Position numbers and translations under genes: made by a program
Notes under the pieces: model-generated
The model's database searches: none
The model's input: the letters and a program-made list of their open reading frames with translations, nothing else
Told to the model about the DNA's origin: nothing
Part shown: positions 7,824 through 15,007 of the stretch, piece by piece
Position numbering within the stretch: the first letter of the stretch is position 1
How the letters are laid out: the number at the start of each line of letters is the position of its first letter
From: a virus
Virus record (IMG/VR): IMGVR_UViG_3300006753_000045
Location: 1-28,206 of that record
Reading direction: 5' to 3' (one strand)
Length of the DNA stretch: 28,206 nucleotides

Positions 7824-9338
7824 TTACAAATCGTTATCTTGTTCTACAAACTTTGCTCTTAATCCTGTAATTTCTGCTCCCCCTGTACTAATTGCTCTAA
7901 TCTGTGCTTCACTGAAATCAGAAAAATTCTTTGCCTGATCAACCTCAAGTGTAGCCATTTTAGAAAGAGCATTGTCATCCTGACTTGTAAAAATAGTAGT
8001 CCAAGCAGTATTCTCATTCACCCGATATTGAACCTCTACCGCCTCTCCCGATCCAAGAGCTACGTGTGAAACTCCAACAGCAAGTAAGGTATGTACCTTA
8101 TGAGGATCACCAAATTTCTGCATAACTACATCAGAATTTGTATAGTTTGCACCATTGTCAGTCCTGTCAATCGTTCCATTTGCTCCGTGAGACACCCACC
8201 AGTAGTCTGACATCTTTTTCATTGCAGAGAAACTAGCCACTGTCGCTGTATTATTTATAGCTTGATCAATCGCAACAGCCCAACGTCCTCTTTTGTTTTT
8301 TGTAACAACATAAATTCCTGCTAAATCAGTACCGGTTGAATCGTAGATTGTAAAGAATAATTTACCGCTTTCAACTTCTTCTCCTTCATTAGCTCTATAA
8401 GTATTTCCATCAGCATCAAAAAGAGGTAATTCTTTGATCGTTCTAACCATACCTCCTGACCAAATTTTAACTCTAACAACTGGCTTAAGAACTAATGAGG
8501 CTAGAGAAGAGTCCATAACTGCAACAAGTGTGTCATCAACATTACCGAACGCAATTAGTTTTCCTGCACCTAGATCAATAACTTCAGACACATCATCTGA
8601 AACATAGTCCCAAAGATAAATTCTTGAATTAGTATTATCTGTCTTAGTACATCCCATAGCCATAAATTTTCGCCAAGCGGTTGTTGATTTTATATTGTAA
8701 TCAGTTGGCACTGAAATATCTGCATCAGTTACTGTTGATCCATCAGTACTTCCAAGCTTATTTTCATATGGGAAATAAGCTCTATCATCAATTCCTACTG
8801 AACTTCTACCAGTCCTTGAAAGAGTAGTGTCATCTATATTAAATGGATCAGTACCAAAGCGAAGATCCATAACTCTAACGCCAGTTGAAAGCGCACCATA
8901 TTTAAATAATCTTCCTTTATTATTGTTTGCAGAAGTCCTTAACGCATAGATATAATCCTTGTAAATAAGACCTGAGGTTTGATAAGCAGTACCTGCATCA
9001 GTTTGAGTACCCGTGCCTGACAAAGTCCAATCTCCCGCAGGAAGTGAAGTTTTTTCAAGAACCCTTAACCTCCCACCAAGACCTGAATCAACAATGCCTA
9101 GACCGATTAGTGAAGTACCATTATTTAGAAAATGTTTGACGTGGAACTCTGTCATAGTAGAACTAGTACCATTAACAGTCATATCATTTTCCTTCTTCCT
9201 GTAAGGAGTTAATTTTGAAGGATTACTAAACACATCAAAGTTTAATACTCTTTCATACTGATTATTTGAAGGTGTCCTGACATCATCAGAGTGTCCACCA
9301 TCAAACCTTTTTAATTCTACTCGTTGTATTCTAGCCAT
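7824..9338 (-). CDS. podovirus tail structural protein (tail hub / stabilisation type)
   Basis: 504 residues, almost entirely predicted beta structure, with repeated short strands and Thr/Gly/Asp turns suggestive of a beta-propeller. The N-terminus (MARIQRVELKRFDGG, then ERVLNFDVFSNPSKLTPYRK) is typical of podovirus proteins that sit at the tail hub below the adaptor. The start shows no cleavable signal. The C-terminus is helical and includes FSDFSEAQIRAIS. Neighbours are the LamG fibre-like protein upstream (two-base gap) and a coiled-coil protein downstream. The structural role is well supported by position; the exact equivalence to P22 gp10 or T7 tail tube proteins is not proven here. Confidence 0.65.
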   Translation of the reverse strand: MARIQRVELKRFDGGHSDDVRTPSNNQYERVLNFDVFSNPSKLTPYRKKENDMTVNGTSSTMTEFHVKHFLNNGTSLIGLGIVDSGLGGRLRVLEKTSLPAGDWTLSGTGTQTDAGTAYQTSGLIYKDYIYALRTSANNNKGRLFKYGALSTGVRVMDLRFGTDPFNIDDTTLSRTGRSSVGIDDRAYFPYENKLGSTDGSTVTDADISVPTDYNIKSTTAWRKFMAMGCTKTDNTNSRIYLWDYVSDDVSEVIDLGAGKLIAFGNVDDTLVAVMDSSLASLVLKPVVRVKIWSGGMVRTIKELPLFDADGNTYRANEGEEVESGKLFFTIYDSTGTDLAGIYVVTKNKRGRWAVAIDQAINNTATVASFSAMKKMSDYWWVSHGANGTIDRTDNGANYTNSDVVMQKFGDPHKVHTLLAVGVSHVALGSGEAVEVQYRVNENTAWTTIFTSQDDNALSKMATLEVDQAKNFSDFSEAQIRAISTGGAEITGLRAKFVEQDNDL

Positions 9339-9340
9339 AA

Positions 9341-10588
9341 TTAAGGTTCATTTCTTGCTAAAAATGTCCACGACCCCGATGCGTTTTTTGAAACCCAAGA
9401 CCAACCACCCTTAGCAAGATCATCTACTATATTAAGTGTTTCTGTAACTGTAACAGTAAATACATTCACAAGTGAAACGCTATCTGAAATAGACAATGTT
9501 TCTGTAATACTTTCAATAAAACCTCTAATAATAGTTACTGAGTCTGAAATACTTAATGATTCTGAAACTATTTTTCCATATGTAGTTACTAATGTTGACG
9601 TATCAGATAAAGAAAGACCTTCAGTTATTGATATTGATTGAAGTATCTCAAGTGACGATATATCAGAAAGACCTAAAGCCTCTGTAATTGATTTTGTTAA
9701 TGACAACCCAACAGTAACTGTCTCTGAAAGTGAAAGAGTTTCATTAACAATTTCACCAAAAGTTACAGCATAGACAGAACTCGGGGAAAGACTTATTGCT
9801 TCAATTATACTTACAACAAGTGTATGCAGAAGAGTTACTGTGCTACTTATTGATACTGTTTCAGATACAGATGTTGTGTAATCTACATTTGATACTTCAT
9901 AAGGAATACCTGAACCTGAATTGTATAAATCTGTTACTTCACCTACTGATAATTTCTTACTCCAGTAACCGACCTCATCTATAACTCCATCAAAATCTTC
10001 TGACGAATCCCCCTCAACACCACCAATGTTAAAGTTTTGAGTAGAGTTTCCTACACTTCCAGCTCCCGAAGACTGAGAATTTTCTGTATCAACACCATCT
10101 TGGTAAATTATTGAGGAGTCAGCCGAAGCATCATAAACAATGACACAATGAACAAATACACCGACCTCTGAATCAGTTAAGAGTCCTCCACGGTCTTCCG
10201 TCGTGTTGTGGTTGTTTTTAATAATGACAACAATATCTTTATCACTACCAGCAGTACCAAGCTCAACTCTCCAACCTTGTTTTGGAGAGGAGTTGTATAA
10301 CTTGTCAAAGACTTTCATTCCTTGCTTAGTCTCCATTTTCATCCACCAAGAAATTGAGAAGTCACCAGCTGGGTCTAGTCCTGTTTGATCTCCGTCTGTT
10401 ATAAACAACTGTTGGTTGTTATTAGACTCCAAGTCTACACCATTGCCTTGTTTTCCTGCTACATAATTAGGTGAGTTTGTTTCGCTTAAATCATTCCCAG
10501 TCCCAGTCACAGAATCTGTCCCATCTGATTCTAGTTCCCAATAAGAAACTAAAGAAGTAGATAATGTTGCGTGATTTTTTACATCCAT
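9341..10588 (-). CDS. LamG/ConA-like lectin domain fibre protein with eight exact 20-residue repeats
   Basis: 415 residues. Residues about 12-225 form a LamG-type jelly roll: LVSYWELESDGTDSVTGTG at the start, FSISWWMKM in the middle, and DGVIDEVGYWSKKLSVGEV with LYNSG at the end. These domains bind sugars or other ligands. From residue 241 to 400 there are eight repeats of exactly 20 residues with core (I/V)xEx(L/I)S(L/I)S, then about ten residues rich in T, S, L and V. A short Trp-rich tip follows (GGWSWVSKNASGSWTF). The layout of lectin head, repetitive shaft and aromatic tip is that of a tail fibre or capsid decoration fibre. The ATG overlaps the stop of the preceding gene (TAATG), so translation is probably coupled. 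The receptor is unknown. Confidence 0.75.
   Translation of the reverse strand: MDVKNHATLSTSLVSYWELESDGTDSVTGTGNDLSETNSPNYVAGKQGNGVDLESNNNQQLFITDGDQTGLDPAGDFSISWWMKMETKQGMKVFDKLYNSSPKQGWRVELGTAGSDKDIVVIIKNNHNTTEDRGGLLTDSEVGVFVHCVIVYDASADSSIIYQDGVDTENSQSSGAGSVGNSTQNFNIGGVEGDSSEDFDGVIDEVGYWSKKLSVGEVTDLYNSGSGIPYEVSNVDYTTSVSETVSISSTVTLLHTLVVSIIEAISLSPSSVYAVTFGEIVNETLSLSETVTVGLSLTKSITEALGLSDISSLEILQSISITEGLSLSDTSTLVTTYGKIVSESLSISDSVTIIRGFIESITETLSISDSVSLVNVFTVTVTETLNIVDDLAKGGWSWVSKNASGSWTFLARNEP
9389..9868 (-). repeat. eight degenerate 60-bp coding repeats (20 residues each)
   Basis: Within the LamG protein the cores VSETVSIS, IIEAISLS, VNETLSLS, ITEALGLS, ITEGLSLS, VSESLSIS, ITETLSIS and VTETLNIV begin at residues 241, 261, 281, 301, 321, 341, 361 and 381. 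The spacing is exactly 20 with no indel across the whole array. At DNA level the copies are diverged but keep SerAspSer- and GluThrLeu-type codons. This strict period suggests a solenoid or fibre-shaft fold under length constraint. Confidence 0.85.
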
Positions 10589-10902
10589 TATAGTTTTTCA
10601 ATTACTTGCCAATCGTGAGTCTGACTTCCACACCCATAACCAGTTCTTTTAATAAAGTCGTTTCCTGTTTCTGTCTTTTTCTCTATAATTGAAAAACCAA
10701 CCTCTGAGTTAGGACAAAAATGCTCGTGTATTTCAATGTCTTTAGGTAAATCAGATAAATCTAAGCCATCTTCTTCTTGTTTTGACTTACTCCCATCTCT
10801 TAGTTTGGGATGTTTTCCACCAACAAGAACCTGAAAAAACTTATTATGCTTTTCCTTAAACTTATTTTGTTTTCTTAAAATTAGTTCAAAATTCATTTTC
10901 AT
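10588..10902 (-). CDS. hypothetical protein, charged, cysteine-containing C-terminus
   Basis: 104 residues, or 102 if it starts at the second ATG at 10896. The N-terminal 45 residues are strongly basic (LILRKQNKFKEKHNKF). The middle is acidic (EEDGLDLSDLPKDIEIHEH). The C-terminal part has two cysteines, in FCPNSEVG and GYGCGS, and ends THDWQVIEKL. The spacing does not make a standard zinc ribbon. It lies after a terminator hairpin and its TAA overlaps the ATG of the LamG fibre gene, so it may be a chaperone or partner of that protein. I do not recognise a family. Confidence 0.6.
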   Translation of the reverse strand: MKMNFELILRKQNKFKEKHNKFFQVLVGGKHPKLRDGSKSKQEEDGLDLSDLPKDIEIHEHFCPNSEVGFSIIEKKTETGNDFIKRTGYGCGSQTHDWQVIEKL

Positions 10903-10919
10903 TAAATAATGACAAGCTT

Positions 10920-10961
10920 AAAAAAGCCCATATTTCAAACTATTTCATTGAGAGCTTTTTT
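10920..10961. terminator. bidirectional A/T-flanked hairpin after the 156-aa structural gene
   Basis: AAAAAAGCCC at 10920-10929 pairs with GAGCTTTTTT at 10952-10961 (one G-U pair on the minus-strand transcript), with a 22-base AT-rich loop. It touches the stop codon of the gene on its right. The T-run follows the stem on the minus strand, the direction of the late genes. The loop is long and the GC core short, so it may only attenuate and give less transcript to the fibre genes downstream. Confidence 0.55.
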
Positions 10962-11430
10962 AAGATACAACGATTTTGTGAGTCACTTGAAGAGTGTCTC
11001 CTGATACAAGGTTCTTTGCAGTGAAAGTAGCCCTTGAAATCATTGTGCCTGCTGACTCAGTAGATGTGTCAAAGACTCCAACTTCCTGAACAGCTTGAGT
11101 AGCCGTAGAACTCCAAGTCTTAACCAACTGGTCTGTGTCATTTGTAACTGTTGTAGTTACACGAGTTGCTGTAGCAGCGATCCTGTCGAGCGAACCGGAA
11201 GTAATTTCCGCAGCAAGAGCAGTGTCGGCAACAACAGCCGCAGTAGCTGAAGAACCAAGAGCCATATATGTGTAAGTACTTGTACCTACAGCATTTATAA
11301 GTCCTGCAACACCAGCGATACCTGCATTTGTGATGGTATTATTAACAACCATCTCATCTAACAATCTCCCGCCTCTAAAGTGCTTGATGTTAAATACTCC
11401 CTTTAGGGAAAGTGCGCCGTTTAATTTCAT
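10960..11430 (-). CDS. phage structural / tail fibre-like protein, 156 aa
   Basis: A small beta-rich protein with an N-terminal basic segment (GVFNIKHFRGG), then VVNNTITNAG, YMALGSSATAAVVADTALA, and a C-terminal half with VQEVGVFD, TMISRATF and GDTLQVTHKIVVS. The pattern 'YMALGxG..PxxxDTxLxxEI ... EVGVF ... MxxRxxF' is a widespread arrangement in phage virion proteins near tail-fibre genes. No enzyme motif is present. It follows the adaptor gene by 31 bases and is followed by a terminator-like hairpin, so it may be made in larger amounts than the genes beyond. Structural role likely; location in the virion unproven. Confidence 0.7.
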   Translation of the reverse strand: MKLNGALSLKGVFNIKHFRGGRLLDEMVVNNTITNAGIAGVAGLINAVGTSTYTYMALGSSATAAVVADTALAAEITSGSLDRIAATATRVTTTVTNDTDQLVKTWSSTATQAVQEVGVFDTSTESAGTMISRATFTAKNLVSGDTLQVTHKIVVS

Positions 11431-11461
11431 AAATCTAAATAAATTAACGAATAACTAATAA

Positions 11462-12208
11462 TTATATGCTCGACCTACGCTTCGGACGTATCTTTGTTTT
11501 GAAGCCTCTATTGTGTCGGAGAGCGTAAAACTCCTGTAGGTCTTTCTTTAGACCACCATCATCTTTCTTTACTGTAATATCCCCGTACAACATACGCTTG
11601 AAAGTAGTAACCTTATCTTGGTTCATAACTTTCACAGCATAGTCTAATGCCATACCAATAGAGACAATTTGATGGAACATAGGATTGAAGCCCGGCTCTT
11701 TCGTTGTATCGTCTGAAGCAAAATCATCCGTTTCACGTGAGATATAAATCCTAAGTCCGTTTGTTTCAGTTACTAAAGTTATATCAGGTGCGGGTTTAAG
11801 AATGATTGAATTACCAACCATATCGTAATACTTTGGAACACCTTTAGTTTCTTTAAATTCTTCGTAAGACTCAGCAGTAATTTGGGCTTCATCAAAAGAA
11901 ATAAGTTTAATATAATTTCCGTCAATATCCTTAATATGTGCGCTATCAATCTTAAAGATATTTGTAGGAAGAGCATAATCCTCTGTACCATCAATGACAT
12001 CGTGATCAGCACGAGGAAGAGTAGTATAGTTTGAATCATCAAATGACCAATCGGCAACTGCCTGCCAAATCCACGTACCAATAGTTTTAACCCACTGTGT
12101 AGCTCTACGAGCTTTGTCCACAAGAGGATAGTTGTCAGTAGTAGTTCCTGCGTAAAAATCGCAGTCTTGAGTCAAACCAGTTTTAGTTGTTGTTTCGTTA
12201 AATTGCAT
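11462..12208 (-). CDS. head-tail adaptor / connector protein (podovirus type)
   Basis: 248 residues. The N-terminus (DNYPLVDKARRATQWVKTIG, then TWIWQAVADWSFDDSNY) followed by LPRADHDVIDGTEDYALPTN and a central beta region (YYDMVGNSIILKPAPD) is the pattern of phage adaptor proteins that assemble under the portal ring. The C-terminus is very basic (KTKIRPKRRSS). It starts 25 bases after a strong terminator that closes the sugar block, so it probably heads its own transcript, although I cannot see a convincing promoter. Assignment rests on pattern and gene order. Confidence 0.65.
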   Translation of the reverse strand: MQFNETTTKTGLTQDCDFYAGTTTDNYPLVDKARRATQWVKTIGTWIWQAVADWSFDDSNYTTLPRADHDVIDGTEDYALPTNIFKIDSAHIKDIDGNYIKLISFDEAQITAESYEEFKETKGVPKYYDMVGNSIILKPAPDITLVTETNGLRIYISRETDDFASDDTTKEPGFNPMFHQIVSIGMALDYAVKVMNQDKVTTFKRMLYGDITVKKDDGGLKKDLQEFYALRHNRGFKTKIRPKRRSSI

Positions 12209-12232
12209 AAAAATATTTTTGGCTTATTTAAT

Positions 12233-12258
12233 AAAAAAGCCCGACAACAATGTGTCGG
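12233..12258 (-). terminator. intrinsic terminator closing the sugar block
   Basis: On the minus strand: CCGACA, loop CATTGT, TGTCGG, then GCTTTTTTAT. This is a six-pair GC-rich stem followed directly by a T-run. It lies 29 bases after the stop of the Com-family gene and 25 bases before the adaptor gene, separating the sugar operon from the tail operon. Confidence 0.85.
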
Positions 12259-12264
12259 CGCTCT

Positions 12265-12296
12265 AGGAGGCACTCCTTATAACGCTCTAAGGCGTT
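12265..12296 (-). other. two small hairpins in tandem before the terminator
   Basis: AGGAG-GCA-CTCCT (12265-12277) and AACGC-TCTAAG-GCGTT (12281-12296) are perfect five-pair stems. The second contains the Com-gene stop codon. On the minus strand the first hides an AGGAG Shine-Dalgarno-like sequence. With the terminator they form three adjacent stems. Possible roles are RNA 3'-end protection or a short 3'-derived RNA; neither is shown. Confidence 0.5.
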
Positions 12297-12472
12297 CTTG
12301 ATTTTTTAACACTACTAAAAATCTCCGTTTCTGTCAAAACGAATAGGTTGATAAGTTTGCAACGTTTGCACTTAATCTCTACGCCTCCAATTAGACCTTT
12401 TGCTGCTTTTGCGCACAGACTTTGACACGCCACGCATCTTAAATCTTGAGTTTTGTTTCTTGATGATTTCAT
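12287..12472 (-). CDS. Com-family zinc-finger protein (Mu Com-like)
   Basis: 61 residues with LRCVACQSLCAKAAKG and IEIKC-like VEIKCKRCKLINL. The zinc-ribbon CxxC pairs are C13/C16 and C35/C38. The 'LRCxxCxxLxAK ... EIKCxRCxxxN' pattern is that of Com, the phage Mu zinc protein that binds mom mRNA and opens its translation start. I chose the ATG at 12472, since the longer form would need TTG. It overlaps the last 100 bases of the dehydrogenase-like gene in another frame, an unusually long overlap, and precedes the terminator. Here it sits with sugar genes rather than a mom gene, so its RNA target is unknown. Confidence 0.8.
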   Translation of the reverse strand: MKSSRNKTQDLRCVACQSLCAKAAKGLIGGVEIKCKRCKLINLFVLTETEIFSSVKKSRTP

Positions 12473-13184
12473 TTGCAGGGAAGTCAAATAAGTCTAAGTT
12501 AGGAATAATGCAATGTCCCCCAATCTCTCCTTCAGAATGATGAAGAACAGGACGGCGAACGTGGCGCATATTCATAGCAGTATATCCTTGATTATAAGTC
12601 TCTGTAGCATCACGATAAATGAGATCATAGTCTAAATTATTCTTTTTACAGAACTCATAGACCATCTTCTCCCACATAATTTGCCACCCATATGCAGTAG
12701 TTGAAAGTAACTTTAGTGCCTCTGTATCTCTTGCCCTCTTCCCAACGTGAACCTCAATTTGAACATCTTGAAAATATTTTTTTAGCCAGTTATCACAAGG
12801 AGCAACATACTTAACAAACGTCCATAGTGATTTGTCAAGAACTGGATGAACACCTCTGATAGGAGAATGAGATGCACCCAATTCTTCTGAAGTACCAATA
12901 GGTACAGTGCCGTGAATTACTGTGTACTTCGGATCAAACAGTAATTGATATTGAGCAACTATATCTATGAACTTATGGGAATAAGGGATGCAAATATGGA
13001 GAACATCTAGCTGACCATATTCAAACATTGCCTTACCTAAATCCTTAAGATCATCCCCTTCTTCAACACCAAAGGTTTGATGTTTTTTCTTCCAAAGAAG
13101 AATACGATATAGTGCGCCACCAGTTTCGCCCTTGTAACCAACAACGAGACTGGTAACTTTATTTGTGGACTCTTTCTGTAACAT
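12372..13184 (-). CDS. NAD(P)-dependent dehydrogenase-like protein (nucleotide-sugar dehydrogenase fold)
   Basis: 270 residues. The N-terminus has a beta strand and glycine-rich turn, SLVVGYKGETGGALYRILL (G16, G19, G22), typical of a Rossmann NAD site. Next come VLHICIPYSHKF and VIHGTVPIGTSEELG, as in 6-phosphogluconate/UDP-sugar dehydrogenase-like folds, then HSPIRGVHP. Residues 218-232 contain GEIGGHC, resembling the GGHC dimerisation or active-site region of UDP-glucose and GDP-mannose dehydrogenases. At 270 residues it is much shorter than those enzymes (about 390-450), so the reaction is not certain. The C-terminal 33 residues are basic and share DNA with the Com gene. Expected role: oxidising or reducing a sugar in the same pathway. 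Confidence 0.6.
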   Translation of the reverse strand: MLQKESTNKVTSLVVGYKGETGGALYRILLWKKKHQTFGVEEGDDLKDLGKAMFEYGQLDVLHICIPYSHKFIDIVAQYQLLFDPKYTVIHGTVPIGTSEELGASHSPIRGVHPVLDKSLWTFVKYVAPCDNWLKKYFQDVQIEVHVGKRARDTEALKLLSTTAYGWQIMWEKMVYEFCKKNNLDYDLIYRDATETYNQGYTAMNMRHVRRPVLHHSEGEIGGHCIIPNLDLFDFPANEIIKKQNSRFKMRGVSKSVRKSSKRSNWRRRD

Positions 13185-13923
13185 CTTTACCTTGTTTAAT
13201 CTTTTGTAGTTTTATTTCATTAGCTGTTGAAACCGCTTGATATACATCTTTTAGATTTATTTTTACCCAGTGAGAACAAATATAATCAAGATGAGCAAAA
13301 ATTTGAAAACCTTTTGCTTTCGCTTTTTGGCAAAATGAAAGGTCAAGTCCTAAAGTTTTAAGACCCTTCTCGTCATACCGATTACAAAATGGTTGTTCAT
13401 TTTCAAGTGCCTCAAGAACATCTCTACGAATAACAATTAACCCTGTACCAATAGCATCAACTTCTGCAACACCCTCATCTCCTTCTAAATCCATAACTTT
13501 ATAAGGCTTTCTAGGATCTTTTCTTTCCTCCTCCGGTATTTCCTTAAGAATAAGCGGAATAATCCCGTCATCCATATAAGCGAAACATACGCAACCCATT
13601 ATAGGTTTTTGATGATCAACTAAGTCAAGAATATTTAGCGGTGGGATTATATCAGAGTCAATCATCATAAGATAATCATACTCAGGTTTTGAAAGGAAAT
13701 CTTGGACAATTTCATTTCTATTATTAGAAATTGGCTTAGCTGAGGGATACGAAAGATGTAATCTATATTTTCTCTGATGTGTCATTTCCGTAGCTAGTCC
13801 TGCCAACTCTACACGTACATTACCTTGATTAAGAATAGCAACGTAGACTCCTTTTGAGTTAAGTTCAGGATTAGTTTTTGGTTCAAACTTTACCTCAACT
13901 TCTTGTGGTTCTTTTTTAGCCAT
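13159..13923 (-). CDS. GT-A fold glycosyltransferase (family 2-like)
   Basis: 254 residues. After a charged N-terminal tail, VYVAILNQGNVRVELAGL and NNRNEIVQDF lead into YDYLMMIDSDI, where DSD (residues 89-91) is the DxD metal and nucleotide-sugar site of GT-A enzymes. Residues 192-207 (LGLDLSFCQKAKAKGF) give the acidic catalytic-base region, followed by a conserved-type histidine (SHW, H219) that commonly binds the metal. No membrane segment, so it is cytoplasmic. It overlaps both neighbours by a few bases. It may add one sugar of the glycan built by this block; donor and acceptor unknown. Confidence 0.82.
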   Translation of the reverse strand: MAKKEPQEVEVKFEPKTNPELNSKGVYVAILNQGNVRVELAGLATEMTHQRKYRLHLSYPSAKPISNNRNEIVQDFLSKPEYDYLMMIDSDIIPPLNILDLVDHQKPIMGCVCFAYMDDGIIPLILKEIPEEERKDPRKPYKVMDLEGDEGVAEVDAIGTGLIVIRRDVLEALENEQPFCNRYDEKGLKTLGLDLSFCQKAKAKGFQIFAHLDYICSHWVKINLKDVYQAVSTANEIKLQKIKQGKDVTERVHK

Positions 13924-15007
13924 TATCTTTCTTTGTTAAACTTTTAAAATACTCTCCGACTTTTTGTACTACATAATCGACCTCCTTCTTAGTCATTTGA
14001 GTATAAGTAGGTAGGTAGAAACCTTCTGTAGATCTTCTGTAAGCTTCGGTCATAGCGTGATTATCTTTGTAATACATAGGTTGCATACTTATCGGCTTGA
14101 AAAACAAACGAGTATCAACTCCATTTTCTTTCAAGAATTTCCTTAAGCCGTCACGAAGTTCTGAATGAGTGACACGAATATCATACATCCACAAGACTTT
14201 TCTAGGAGGCATCATTATTAAATATGGACAATCAAGCGCAGACAATCCAACGTTATACCATTTCTCTATTTGTTCTCTCTTTTTAAGAATTTCATCAATC
14301 ATTTCAACTTGAGATAGAGCAACCGCCGCCTGAAGATTTGTCATACGATAATTGTATCCAATCTTTCTGTGAAAAAATGTATGTTCAGGATCAAACGCCA
14401 TCGCTCTTAAGTGCTTCATTTGTTCTGCAAGACGTGGATCATTTGTTAGACAAATTCCACCTTCACCTGAAGTTAAAATCTTATTTCCAAAAAGAGAATA
14501 ACAAGCTATATCTCCAACTGGTTTAATGCCGTGAGACTCTGCAGAGTCCTCAATCACAAAAAGATTATAGTCGTGAGCAAAATCCATAATTGTTTTCATA
14601 TCACACTGCCTCCCATAAATATGAACAGGCATAATGGCTTTAATATTTGGATGTTTTCTCAATAGTTCAGGAATCTGTCTAACATCCATAAGTAGATCAG
14701 TAGTACAATCAATAGGTACAACTTCTACTCCACAATAGGTAGCAGACCAAGCTGAAGCCACCATAGTGAATTCGGGTACGAGAATTGCATCACCTCTTTT
14801 AAGACCTAAACCTCTAATAGCTAGAGTTAGAGCCGTAGTTCCTGAACTACACGCAACTCCGTGAGCATAACCATTATACTTAGCCCACGCCTCTTCAAAC
14901 TTATCAATATAACCTCCCTTTGAAGAGATCCAGTTTGTATCATAAGCATCAAGTAGATACTTACGACCTTGTTTATTTAAGTAGGGTTGGCTAACTGGGA
15001 TGTTCAT
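13916..15007 (-). CDS. per: GDP-perosamine synthase-like aminotransferase (DegT/DnrJ/EryC1/StrS family)
   Basis: A PLP enzyme of about 363 residues. Counting from the TTG at 15028 used for numbering, SGTTA (62-66), IEDSAESHG (D161 facing the PLP ring nitrogen) and SLFGNKILTSGEGG (K183, the PLP Schiff-base lysine) are all present. 'GNKxxTxGEGG' is typical of perosamine synthases, which make GDP-perosamine from GDP-4-keto-6-deoxymannose using glutamate. A lysine rather than histidine at 183 argues against the ColD-type 3-dehydrase. I chose the ATG at 15007 because MNIPVSQPYL matches the family start; 15013 is also possible. The gene overlaps the gmd 3' end by about 17 bases, so substrate-making and -using enzymes are coupled. 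The product could be another 4-amino sugar. Confidence 0.85.
   Translation of the reverse strand: MNIPVSQPYLNKQGRKYLLDAYDTNWISSKGGYIDKFEEAWAKYNGYAHGVACSSGTTALTLAIRGLGLKRGDAILVPEFTMVASAWSATYCGVEVVPIDCTTDLLMDVRQIPELLRKHPNIKAIMPVHIYGRQCDMKTIMDFAHDYNLFVIEDSAESHGIKPVGDIACYSLFGNKILTSGEGGICLTNDPRLAEQMKHLRAMAFDPEHTFFHRKIGYNYRMTNLQAAVALSQVEMIDEILKKREQIEKWYNVGLSALDCPYLIMMPPRKVLWMYDIRVTHSELRDGLRKFLKENGVDTRLFFKPISMQPMYYKDNHAMTEAYRRSTEGFYLPTYTQMTKKEVDYVVQKVGEYFKSLTKKDNG

Noticed and set aside
9389-9868. 60-bp periodic repeats as a CRISPR array
   Set aside because: The repeats are diverged, in frame within a coding gene, and have no distinct spacers.
13916-15007. ColD-type 3-dehydrase instead of aminotransferase
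   Set aside because: The PLP position has lysine (GNKILTSGEGG), where ColD has histidine.
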